A stretch of DNA of 64,000 nucleotides from Callorhinus ursinus (lineage: Eukaryota; Chordata; Mammalia; Carnivora; Otariidae), in the NCBI RefSeq assembly GCF_003265705.1, contig NW_020312859.1, positions 6,206,587 through 6,270,586 of the forward strand. The letters are read 5' to 3'. The notes under the pieces were generated by a model. That model was not told the origin of the DNA, made no database searches, and saw only the letters and a program-made list of their open reading frames with translations. Shown here one piece after another: positions 55,260-64,000 of the stretch (positions are counted from its first letter, which is position 1; each line of letters opens with the position of its first letter). Both the position numbers and the translations under genes were made by a program.

Positions 55260-55370
55260 TCCCAGTCAGTGCCCAGGGAGCTGTAACTGCCCTGGGCAAA
55301 TGACTTCAACTTCCTGAGCCTCAGTTTCTTCATCTGTAAAATGGGGATAATAACAGCTGGCTCTCTGGCT
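55260..55370 (+). repeat. MIR fragment
   Basis: 'cctgagcctcagtttcttca' followed by 'tctgtaaaatggggataata' is near-consensus MIR. Confidence 0.92.
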
Positions 55371-55734
55371 GTCAGAGTGTCTAGTGTGCTCCTCTCTGTC
55401 TTTCTCCCCATCCTGCATTTACCAATGTTATGCAGAGCTGACCTCCATGCTCTCTTCTCATCCAAGCAAGGGGACTTTCAGAGCAGTTCACCTGAGTCCG
55501 GCCCTGCCTCTTCTTCCAGCATCCACCTGGGGGCCTGAAGAGAAAAGGCCCAAGAGGTCTCTGCTTATTCATGTGGGTCATCTGTTGACACACGTAAGTG
55601 GAGACCTCAACACGCTCGCTCTGGAAGAGTTTAGGCTTCTTCAGACTTAGGACTGGCAGAAAGAGAGGCAGGAGGTGGTTGAGGTTAACGTGGAAATGGG
55701 CAAAAACTTCAGAGAAGCTGCAGTGGAAATGCGT

Positions 55735-55985
55735 GGAATGTGAGTGAATTAAGTTGAAAATATTTTTTGAGCACTGAATATGATTCTAGGCACCTGGGGC
55801 AGTGGCAAATGAGATCCATGTAGTCTGGGACCCACTGCTAGAATTCCCAGACCTTGAGGAAAGACAGACACTGAGCAGAAACCGCAGATGTAGAGAAATC
55901 TACAAGAGGAAGCACAAGGCGCTGTGGGAGGAATACAAGAAAACTAGCATGCTTTGGTGCAGAGTCTCTCAGGTGAAGCATGCTG
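55735..55985 (-). repeat. L2 fragment
   Basis: 'ttttgagcactgaatatgat', 'cacctggggcagtggcaaat' and 'gggacccactgctagaattc' are the L2 3' end in reverse. Confidence 0.78.
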
Positions 55986-56006
55986 GCATTTTAAATAGTA
56001 ATAATA

Positions 56007-56197
56007 GGGCGCCTGGGTGGCTCAGTTGGTTAAGCGACTGCCTTTGGCTCAGGTCATGATCCTGGAGTCCCGGGATGGAGACCCGCATCCAGGCTCCCTG
56101 CTCAGCAGGGAGTCTGCTTCTCCCTCTGACCCTCTTCCCTCTCGTGCTCTCTATCTCTCATTCTCTCTCTCTCGAATAAATAAATAAAATCTTAAAA
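56007..56197 (+). mobile_element. CAN SINE, plus strand, near consensus
   Basis: Head 'gggcgcctgggtggctcagt' with A box, 'aggtcatgatcctggagtcc' B box, 'ctccctgctcagcagggagt', CT-rich linker and 'aataaataaataaaatctta' tail. A perfect 14 bp target duplication (aaatagtaataata) lies at 55993-56006 and 56198-56211. It is among the best-preserved SINEs here and probably young. Confidence 0.98.
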
Positions 56198-56214
56198 AAA
56201 TAGTAATAATAATT

Positions 56215-56420
56215 AATGACTAACAATTACTGAGGGCTTACCATCTGCCATGTATTTTGCATGCACGATCTCACAAAATCCCTGGCACCAGCCACTGAAG
56301 TACAAATTTTACAGAAGCCGTGGCTCTGGAAGGGGAGTGATGCTCCCGGTCAGTGGCCATCCAGTGGAGAAAGACAGATTTGGGCTCAAGACCTCATGGT
56401 TGTACAGCACGTGGACACAG
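56215..56420 (-). repeat. MIR fragment
   Basis: 'caattactgagggcttacca', 'atgcacgatctcacaaaatc' and a decayed tRNA-proximal end follow MIR in reverse. Confidence 0.78.
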
Positions 56421-56424
56421 AGAA

Positions 56425-57475
56425 CTCTGAGCCCCATCTAGTACTGCCTGAAGGTTGGCAACGTGAGAGACACCAAGGGACAACCTCAAGCTTCCCTTCT
56501 GTTCTCTTCCTCAAGGGCATGAACAGGTTCTCATGAGGTAGGAGGAGAGACCCTGGAAAAGCAGACACACTTGAGGAAAGGCTGGACACAGCCAGGAAAT
56601 GACGGAGGGCTATTTCCATCTCTTCTTAGGTGATCATCTTGTTGTCATTTTCCTTCAGGGGTGCACAAACTCTGGATTCATTAAAACTTCCTGGGAAGGT
56701 ATTTCTCTAGGAGGTTCATACTACCTATGAAGCTGGGTCTCCCATGGATGTTTCCAACTTTCCTTTTTCATTTGGCATCCATTAAGTTTGAAGAGGTGCC
56801 CGAGATCTGTCTTCTGAAGAGTGAGGGATGAAAGAAGGAGCCCGATCACCAGCTCTCTGTACTGCCTCCTTGGTCTTCATAGAATATCCCAGAGACCAGT
56901 CCTTGAACTCAGCAAATGAGGAGGGAGCATACATTTGAAGTCATTCCAACACACAGACAATGCCAGAGGCCCATGGAGGGGAAGGAATAGCTCCATGGCA
57001 TACAGTCATCCCAGACTCAGGCGATAGCATGAAGCTTGACCACTAGAAGGGTGCTTGGTGTTGGAAGTTATTTTCTTTTCAGACTCTTCAGAGGTGCTTG
57101 CCTGCCTGACTGTGGCAAATGTGCCCTGATGGGATCTGATTTACCAAGCAGGGTGAGAGTTGAGCAGTTTTCCTGGGCCTGGTTGAACCTAATGAGAAGA
57201 GGCGCAAGGCACATTTTTAGAACCAACTGGACAACTCCTCTTTGTGGTTCTTAATGTTCAGACACTTTCTTCTTCTTCTTTTTTTCTTAACTTCTGTTTT
57301 CCATCTTCAGCTGGAAGTGGTCAGAACCAAAACTGAAAGCGATGGCACCTAGGAGTGGAGCTGACCTCTCTTTAGTGGAGCCTCCCGTCTCAGACTGGCC
57401 AAGGTGAGGCTTGAGTGGTGGGTCAGTTTGGTGAAGACTTCATAGGACAGCCCGGAATTTGGTAGTATATTCGAA
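56425..57475. other. No recognised feature
   Basis: Average-composition sequence. No supported exon or repeat. Confidence 0.4.
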
Positions 57476-57479
57476 GAGA

Positions 57480-57740
57480 ATGATGGCCATGTTCTCGATG
57501 CTGGGACATGTTCTGGGAACTGGAGATTCAGAGACGGGGATGATATGGCCATCCCTGATCTCTTAGGACTTCAAGGACTGATGCCAGAGAGGACACATAG
57601 TCAAATAATATATCTCAGTGTGAGCACTTAAAACAGGGTTTATATAATAAAGTGCTGTGGTTTTGCATAGAGAGGAATGACTAATTCTGCTGGGTCAGGG
57701 AAGGTGGTTGGGGCAAGCTTCAAGAGCTTTGATTTAAACT
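57480..57740 (-). repeat. L2 fragment
   Basis: 'ctcgatgctgggacatgttc', 'ccctgatctcttaggacttc' and 'tcagggaaggtggttggggc' are L2 minus-strand modules. Confidence 0.7.
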
Positions 57741-57830
57741 CTAAAGAACTTGTAACCTGAATAAATCTTGACATCCCACATGGCTCAGTCCAGTTTCGGT
57801 GTTGTAACATAAGAGGTAGTGAAAAAAGTA

Positions 57831-57851
57831 AACTACTTTTTAAAAGTAGTT
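57831..57851. repeat. Perfect short hairpin
   Basis: Arms aactactttt and aaaagtagtt with a one-base centre. Confidence 0.85.
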
Positions 57852-58048
57852 GAAGTCTTTATTTAGTTTCTGGAGGAAGTGCTAAACGGGAGAAGGGTAC
57901 TCTAATGAATATCCTTCCAGTTTTCCAACTCAATATCCTCTACATGGAGCCTCCCCCAAACTTCCTCTGCCTCCCAATCTCAACCATCGATACCACAAGC
58001 TTCTCTGACTCTCAGGTCTCTCTTATTTTTTTAAAAATGCATCTCCTC

Positions 58049-58241
58049 AGGGCACCTGGGTGGCTCAGTCGGTTAAAGTGTCTGCTTTCAGCTGAGATCT
58101 GGATCCCAGGGTCCTGGGATTGAGTACTGCCTCGGGCTCCCTGCTCAATGGGGAGCCTGCTTCTCCCTCTCCCTCTGCCTGTCACTTCGCCTGTTTGTGC
58201 TCTGTGTGTGTGTGTGTCAAATAAATAAATAAAATATTTAA
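58049..58241 (+). mobile_element. CAN SINE, plus strand
   Basis: Head 'gggcacctgggtggctcagt', 'ctggatcccagggtcctggg', CT-rich linker, (TG)n patch and 'aaataaataaataaaatatt' tail. A perfect 16 bp target duplication (aaaaatgcatctcctc) lies at 58033-58048 and 58242-58257. Confidence 0.97.
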
Positions 58242-58544
58242 AAAAATGCATCTCCTCCATGTTAACCTATACCTCAGCTCCTTGTTAAATGGATAACTCA
58301 GTCTCTGCATTCTGTAGGCATCTTAATGAAAGATAGTGCCCTGATTCCGCCTCCTGAGGAAGTGGGGAGGGGAGGAGATCCTGAATACTCATCTTTTCAT
58401 GATTTTTATTCTTGTTGCTGTTCAATGGGGTTTAACTAAGGTGGGAATTGGGAAAAAGCACACCCTGGCAAAGGCACAGGACCGTAAAAGAACACTGTGC
58501 ATTTAGGTGTGAACAGAGCTGGGGACGCTCATGAGGAAGTAGGA

Positions 58545-58830
58545 GGGAGGTAAGGTTGGAGAGGTTAAGAAGGGCCAGATTGTGAATGATCTTGAGGCCA
58601 AGGACTAGGAGTCTGGATTTGATCCTAAGAGTAATGGAATCTGTTGAAGGTTTTTTGATAGTTTGTTTTTAATTTGGACAGGATGGGATCAGATTTGCAT
58701 TTTAGGAAGATGACTCTGGTAGCTTGTAGGAAGTTTGGGTGGAGGGGAGGAGGGACTGGTAGCCAGAAAGCCAGTCGGGAAACTGTTGCGAATACCGGGG
58801 AATGAGACCTGAATTGGCATGACCATGGAG
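58545..58830 (-). repeat. L2 fragment
   Basis: 'aagggccagattgtgaatga', 'gtctggatttgatcctaaga', 'gatgggatcagatttgcatt' and 'gatgactctggtagcttgta' are consecutive L2 modules in reverse. Confidence 0.87.
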
Positions 58831-59294
58831 GTGGAAAGGAGGGAATGGATGTCAGACCTATTTCAAGATGGAACAGGCAGGGGACATGGCTTCACATGCT
58901 CACTAGTACTCACTCATTTGTCAAGGTGATTGTGAAAGAAGGTATCAGATTTAATACACATGGATCTCCTGTGCCTCGACACCCAGACTGTGTGCACAGT
59001 AGGGAGATTACACCTGTAATTAATTACAAGTCCAGGCTTGGGAGCCTCTTGCTGAAGAAATGGACCAATGGATTCAGAACAAGCATCTGGGTGGGGCTTA
59101 CACACATTCCCAGCTTTCCTGGCAGCTTCCCACACACACTCTGGTCTCCAAGGACCAGCCTGGCAGTACTGTTCTCTTTCTCAACCCACTGCTCCTCCCT
59201 GCCTGGCTTGAAATCTAGGTGGAGGCCATAAGGACTTCTTTCCCAGGGTGCATCCAAGAGAGTGGAGGACAAGAGACATGACCTTCAGAGACAG

Positions 59295-59500
59295 ACAGAT
59301 CAGAACTCAAGTCTAAACCCTACCGGCTTGGTGAGTCACCTCACCTCTCACAGCTCCAGTTTGTCATCTAGAGAATGGGAAAGAGTACCTCTCTTAAAAG
59401 GTGGTAACATTATGAGATAACTCAGATGTAAAGACCCCTAGCCATGCGCTTGCCTCATAGTAGGTGCTTGATAAATGTTAATTTGATTCCACTGAATTTG
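59295..59500 (+). repeat. MIR, nearly full length
   Basis: 'ctcacagctccagtttgtca', 'gaatgggaaagagtacctct', 'tatgagataactcagatgta' and 'taggtgcttgataaatgtta' follow MIR order to its 3' end. Confidence 0.9.
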
Positions 59501-59590
59501 GCTTCCATTGTAGCCCCAAGTTATTTCTTAGGTGGAGAAGAAACTGTCTGGTTAACTGTTTTAATGCTCATTTTCATTCTATAGGTGAAG

Positions 59591-59623
<33 letters not shown>

Positions 59624-59647
59624 CACACACACGCACACACACACACA
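59591..59647. repeat. (AC)n microsatellite with CG interruptions
   Basis: About 28 AC units interrupted twice by GC, likely polymorphic. Confidence 0.96.
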
Positions 59648-59699
59648 AGATAAACACTGTGAAATATGGTTTGTACTATCCTGCAGCTGGAAACTTGCC

Positions 59700-60640
59700 C
59701 CACTTCAAGCTAGATCCTGACTTCTGGCTCCAAAGAACTTTCAGAGATGAGGTATCCACAGCACTGAGTTGGCCAAAGGGCCTGAGAAGTTGGATTCTAA
59801 GGGTTGCCATAGAAAGCTTGCATCCCTGAGTTTTCAAAAAAAAAGACTGTTTTCAGTCCTCTTAGGTAGAGTCGCTGGCAAGTGCTCCCCTCGACAGGAG
59901 GTCAGTCCATAGGAGGTCGGACCAGTTCATTATGGTCTCAGGATGGAATCACACCCCTCTGCTGCAACTGTAGCAGGGGAAAAGGAAGGAACCATATCTC
60001 AGACTCTGAAGATGAGACACTAGAGCCTTTTGCCTATAGCTCTCAGGCTAGGGACTTAATAAAGAAAACCTCGGGGAATCTTGTCTTCCTGCCATGAGGG
60101 CCAACTGAACCCCTGAAAGTTGTATCAGGAAAGGGCTTTATATTTTACGGACACTTAATTCAGTGTTGAAGCAAAAAGGAAGAGAGGAAATAAAAAACGG
60201 AAGCACACAGATGATTTTGGCCATTGAGCTGCTCAGTCAGCATAGGCCGGGAGTGAGCTGGGTGGGGAGAAGTTAATCTGCTAGCTGGGTGTCAGCTTCA
60301 AGTCTTGCAGTACCAGCTGTGATTCTGGGAGTTCAAGGTTTGAATATTTTCATGCAACATTGACCTGGGTGCCCATCTATTTTATCCTTTAATGCTCAAG
60401 TGAAGAAATGGTGATTTGTTCCAATACTGGAGACAAATCTGACCTTGTGGACAGATTGAGAAAATGTGTGTGAGTCCCCCCAGTATGGATCCCGGGTAGT
60501 GATTAGTGATGCTTGCTAGCTCCCAACTCTTTTTGTTTTCCTCCTATGTACACAGAGGACTGTACAACTCTGTGTTTGGGTGGAGTGTGTGACAGGTTCT
60601 AACTCATGCATTATGTGCATTACTACTGGGTCAAAATATT
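59700..60640. other. No recognised feature
   Basis: Average-composition sequence. No supported exon or repeat. Confidence 0.4.
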
Positions 60641-60649
60641 TAATTGCCG

Positions 60650-60880
60650 GGCAAGAATCTCCAAAGCTGTCTCTTTCCCTTTGGCATGGTGGCAATTGGT
60701 GGCTGCTCTGTAATCCTGGGACCCTGAGCAACTGACAAATGGAACCTCCCTGCCTATCTGTGGGAAACGTGACACTGAAGAGACATCAATCTTTATGGTT
60801 TTACCTGAGATTTTTGGGCTTGCTTGTTATAGCGGCATAACCCAACACATCCTGACTGGTATGAAGATTGTTTACAAGGG
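60650..60880 (+). repeat. LTR-like 3' end, tentative
   Basis: 'gcttgttatagcggcataac' and 'ccaacacatcctgactggta' resemble the terminal module of MaLR/ERVL-type LTRs. The upstream part is too diverged to assign. Confidence 0.4.
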
Positions 60881-60964
60881 GATATTGGGTACTCGTGATT
60901 GTCACCTTATACTGTGACTTTACAATCTACATTGTGGTGGCTCCATTTGAGTAGCAACAGGTAC

Positions 60965-61120
60965 CAGCAGGTACCTTATTCTGTTCTAAGCACTGTGCTT
61001 GGTGCTTCACGCACATTACTGTATTAAATCCTTACCACTCCTCCATGAGATTGATCAAACCATTCCCAGATGAGGAAATGAGCATCGAGTGGTTAGATAT
61101 TACACCGAATTTAAAATGAA
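60965..61120 (-). repeat. MIR fragment
   Basis: 'gttctaagcactgtgcttgg', 'attactgtattaaatcctta' and 'ccagatgaggaaatgagca' follow MIR in reverse. Confidence 0.87.
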
Positions 61121-61699
61121 AGGGATGAATTTTAAGGTCTGGTTTTCCTGACACAAAAGCTAGTGTTCTCTCTATTCCATCATTTTGTCCTGGCCTCCTC
61201 AGAGCTAGTGCTAGGTGGCTGGGGGTTTGGCAATGGAACTGCCTGCCAGCCTTTGGGCAGCCTGATGCCAACGCAGTCGCTGCCATGTGCCAAGACTCCA
61301 GGTACGTCCACTTCCCCCACACCACCTCCTACACTGATGATATTTACTCTTGCCACCCTGGCAGGGCGTTCTACTGCCTAATTACCATCTAGAAACCTCT
61401 GAGGGTGGAAAACACAATGTTCAGTGCTTAATGGTTAAAGGATTCATGTCAAGTCTAGAGGAGACTGGGAGACGTGAGTGTCATTGGCCTAGGGCAGGCC
61501 TGGGACAGTAGGGGTTCAGACCAACAAAGGTACACTGTGTGAAAGAAGGGCAGGGACAAAGGCTCTGCAGTGTCTGCTCAGGCTAAAGGCGGGATTCGTA
61601 TACTATCTGAGTCATGTGGCTGTGGGGACCATGACCCACCACTGCCACTCCTACATCTCCCTCTGGGGCCAAACCTGTGTTTTTGTCATGCTACCAAAC

Positions 61700-61925
61700 A
61701 TACAGCAACCCATTTACTGAGCATTTACTATGTGCCTGGAACCTGACCTGGGAGTCTGAGCGTCACAGTCTCATGTATTCGTGATCACCATGGAGGTGGG
61801 CACTTATCCCTGTTCGGAATCTGAGGCTCAGAGGGTAAGGTGACTTATTCAAGGATGCAGGACTGGTGGGCGGCAGATCTGAACCCAGGTCTGTCTGGCT
61901 CCTAAGCCTGGGCTTTTAAACTCAT
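61700..61925 (-). repeat. MIR, nearly full length
   Basis: 'ttactgagcatttactatgt', 'ctgaggctcagagggtaagg', 'gcagatctgaacccaggtct' and 'gtctggctcctaagcctggg' cover most of a MIR in reverse. Confidence 0.9.
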
Positions 61926-62080
61926 GCAGCCACGTGTCTCCTTTGAACAACGTTTGGAAGAACAAAGCCAGGTAGTTTTGGAATCAAAATGATCTGACTC
62001 TGAAACCTCAGACCATGAAGCTAAGCCTTTTAATCTGTCTGAATCATGGTGACCACTTCTTTAAGGTAGGAATTGTGACT

Positions 62081-62130
62081 AGATAGATAGATAGATAGAT
62101 AGATAACTATATATATATATATATAGTTAT
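62081..62130. repeat. (AGAT)6 joined to a 28 bp perfect palindrome
   Basis: 62081-62104 is six AGAT units. 62103-62130 is a perfect AT-rich palindrome with arms ataactatatatat and atatatatagttat and no loop. Such AT palindromes can extrude as cruciforms and are unstable. Confidence 0.93.
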
Positions 62131-63089
62131 AAAATTATAAAATTTGTGGCTTTCCTAAAGGTTCTTGGCTCTTGGCTTTGGAAGACAGTTCATGATGATC
62201 CTCTGTACCCCAGGCTTAGGAAGTCATCACTCTCTTGACTATCTCCTAAGATGGGCAGCTCACCACCTCGCAAGGCATCCCTGTCCGAAGTTGTAAGGCA
62301 CGCCGTCTTGGAGAGCTCTGCCCGAGTAAAGTTGCAGCCAAGGAACAGCCCTCACCCCCAGGGGATGGGCGAAGAGTAGGAGGAAGAGAGGGGGTGGTCA
62401 TTTAATGGCTGCGTCCTGGTGGGTGTCCAGGGGGACACGCCTGTGATGGCATGACTAGATGGTGATGCCGGGCCATTTTCCTAATTGGCATTAATGACAC
62501 CATCTAGTCTGAACATCCACCTCCTGCTTTCTCTCCTGCCACACCTTGCTGAATCTCTGCTCTGAATGGTGACACCTGACCTGTCGATATCCCAACTTGT
62601 CTGGCCAACACCAGTTTCTAGAAGCTGGGGCAAAGGATGTCCCTTTCCAGATCCAGACTAGGTTCTGGTCTCCGTTGCCCTGGACACAAGTGAAGGTCTG
62701 GTTTTCTTCCCAAGTGGGTATGATAGGCCCCCTGTGGCCCAGGTAATGGTCTGGAGAAGAATGCGCTCCTCGCTGCTTTGACACGGTGTCCGGGGGCTGG
62801 AGGCTGACTGCCAGCCAACCCTCAGACTGTATGGAGACAGAGAGAAGCAGAGACCTGGAGATCTACGGACAGAGGGAGGCACAGGAAATCCAAATGAGCA
62901 ATAAGAGGGAGAGAAGGAAGGAAAGGTGGAAGGTAGGCAGGAAGAAAACCATAGTACATACCTCCACGAATGTTGTTTTTGGGGAGGCTGAGTTCCTGAG
63001 GTACCCCCTCTTCCCACCCTTCCCTCCCTCACTCTCTTCATTTTACCTTAGTTATACCGAGACTCTTCAGTCCTAACGGGTGGCTGGGA

Positions 63090-63200
63090 AGAAGAGAAAA
63101 CACGAGTGCTTTCACTCTGCCACTTAGCTGAGTCACTTTAGGCAAGTGTCTTGCCATCTCTGAAATGTAATCTTTGCTATAAAATGGAGATCTTCCCTCC
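63090..63200 (+). repeat. MIR fragment
   Basis: 'gagtcactttaggcaagtgt' and 'cttgccatctctgaaatgta' in MIR order. Confidence 0.8.
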
Positions 63201-63499
63201 CGGATGGACACAGAGCTGCCCTGGGTTGTACTGTCCATGTTCCTTGGACTCTGGGGGATCTTCAGAGGAAAGTTAGGGTCATGCCTCATAGGGCAAGGCC
63301 TGCAGGGCCAAGGCTGGGCTGCCTCACATGGGACAGCCGCGTCCCTTGAGAACATTTCTTGCTATCCGTGGGCAAAGGCCTGAGTATTCCTGGGGCCTGA
63401 GTCCCTCTGTGGGTCCCAGCAGTGGCTGCTGAGAGGACAGCCAGGGACACGGGAGCGGCGCGTTGGGGTGGGGCCTGGCAGGAGAGCATGGCTGGGCCC

Positions 63500-63612
63500 A
63501 GTTACTGTGTACTGAGCACTCTGCCCTGTTTTTGGCTGGTACTCCTTTTATTAAATTTATGAGGTGGGTTTTATCATCCCCATTTTACTGATGGGGAAAC
63601 TGAGGCACAGAG
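63500..63612 (-). repeat. MIR fragment
   Basis: 'ttactgtgtactgagcactc', 'ttattaaatttatgaggtgg' and 'ttttactgatggggaaactg' are MIR in reverse. Confidence 0.88.
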
Positions 63613-63614
63613 AA

Positions 63615-63680
63615 ACGTGTGCGTGTGTGTTTGAGTGCGTGTGCACGTGTGTTTGTGTACGTGTGCGCGTGTGTTTGAGT
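63615..63680. repeat. GT/GC alternating tract
   Basis: Imperfect GTGTGCGTGTGT-type sequence with GTGCAC and GTGCGCGT steps, favouring Z-DNA, directly after a MIR. Confidence 0.85.
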
Positions 63681-63784
63681 AAGGGCGGCCGGTGAAGTCT
63701 GTACCTCCTTGAGATGCAAAACCAGAGAAATGCTCTGGTCCGTGTGAGCGCCCCCAGGACACGGCACTACCTGTTGTGTGGCCT

Positions 63785-63815
63785 GGTGGGGGCGGGGCGG
63801 AAGGGGCGGCAGAGA
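63785..63815 (+). promoter_or_regulatory. Cluster of Sp1-type GC boxes
   Basis: Three GGGCGG-type boxes in 30 bp (ggggcggggcgg then ggggcgg). Nearby DNA has only modest CpG and there is no TATA box or downstream exon in view, so a promoter is not established. The window ends 190 bp further on. Confidence 0.3.
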
Positions 63816-64000
63816 GCCTCTTCCCTGCTCTGCGCTCTGGCAGGGGCCAGCTGGCAAGAGGCCCCAGCCTTCCTGACCACCTCCCCCGCCGCCCCCCCGT
63901 CTCTCACTGTCCTCTGAGCTGGGCCGACCCTGACTTGGGCCGTGCAAGGCTGACTGGCAGTAAATGTGTGCCTTCCCCTCTCTGGCCCCCGGTGTTTCCA

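Noticed and set aside
56007..56080. tRNA-Lys gene
   Set aside because: The tRNA-like head belongs to a CAN SINE with linker, tail and target duplication; it has lost a functional cloverleaf.
62081..62130. CRISPR-like array or phage attachment site
   Set aside because: It is a simple tetranucleotide repeat and AT palindrome in mammalian DNA; there are no spacers.
63700..63930. CpG island promoter
   Set aside because: GC-rich with a few GC boxes, but CpG density is modest and the window ends before an island could be confirmed. Kept only as a low-confidence GC-box feature.
1..64000. A novel gene system such as a defence locus, biosynthetic cluster or endogenous retrovirus with coding genes
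   Set aside because: No adjacent coding frames, no gag/pol/env-like sequence and no clustered genes were seen; LTR pieces are solitary.

Overview
The window reads as nuclear DNA of a carnivoran mammal, most likely a caniform outside the dog family (bear, seal, mustelid or relative). The evidence is nine tRNA-Lys-derived CAN SINEs, each beginning with the G-C-C-T-G-G-G-T-G-G-C-T-C-A-G head and ending in an AAATAAATAAAATCTT-type tail, together with 3' ends of carnivoran LINE-1. The caniform-versus-dog choice is a judgement from memory of the L1 3' end and SINE sequence, not a measured result. I find no rRNA, tRNA gene, CRISPR array, operon or other microbial feature. I also find no protein-coding exon that I can support, so the window is intergenic or lies inside a large intron.

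Layout. 1-1.2 kb is an old LINE-1 ORF2 fragment holding a SINE. 1.2-16 kb is mostly old MIR and LINE-2 (L2) debris, with a 5'-inverted LINE-1 (3.7-4.1 kb), an MLT1-type LTR (8.1-8.6 kb) and a hAT MITE inside a MIR (11.8-12.0 kb). 16.7-18.1 kb is an LTR-like repeat split by a younger LINE-1. 18-41 kb is more GC-rich, with L2/MIR pieces, two C homopolymers, three strong G-quadruplex motifs in or near it, a 435-codon open frame of doubtful meaning and a 10-N assembly gap flanked by a duplicated 33-34 bp sequence. 41-51 kb carries L2, LTR-like elements, a LINE-1 lying between two almost identical 309 bp direct repeats, and another LINE-1 that contains a 100-N gap and a mosaic insertion. 51-64 kb is again MIR/L2 with three plus-strand SINEs, a CA repeat, a GATA tract joined to a perfect AT palindrome, and a small GC-box cluster at the end.

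The useful content is therefore genome history rather than gene content. Nested insertions with recoverable target-site duplications give relative ages: L2 before LINE-1, MIR before hAT, LTR-like before LINE-1, LINE-1 before SINE. The most unusual structure is a roughly 75 bp insertion in the 50.2-51.0 kb LINE-1. It is built from inverted copies of both of its own flanks, a 40 bp inverted exact copy of sequence 1.4 kb away, and a 14 bp tandem repeat. This looks like template-switching repair, with assembly error near the gap as the alternative. Several non-repeat stretches (about 20.1-20.4, 39.1-39.35, 48.85-49.06 and 49.27-49.5 kb) look like candidate conserved regulatory DNA, but only alignment could show that. 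Repeat family names come from recognising consensus phrases by eye; edges are approximate unless a target-site duplication fixes them.
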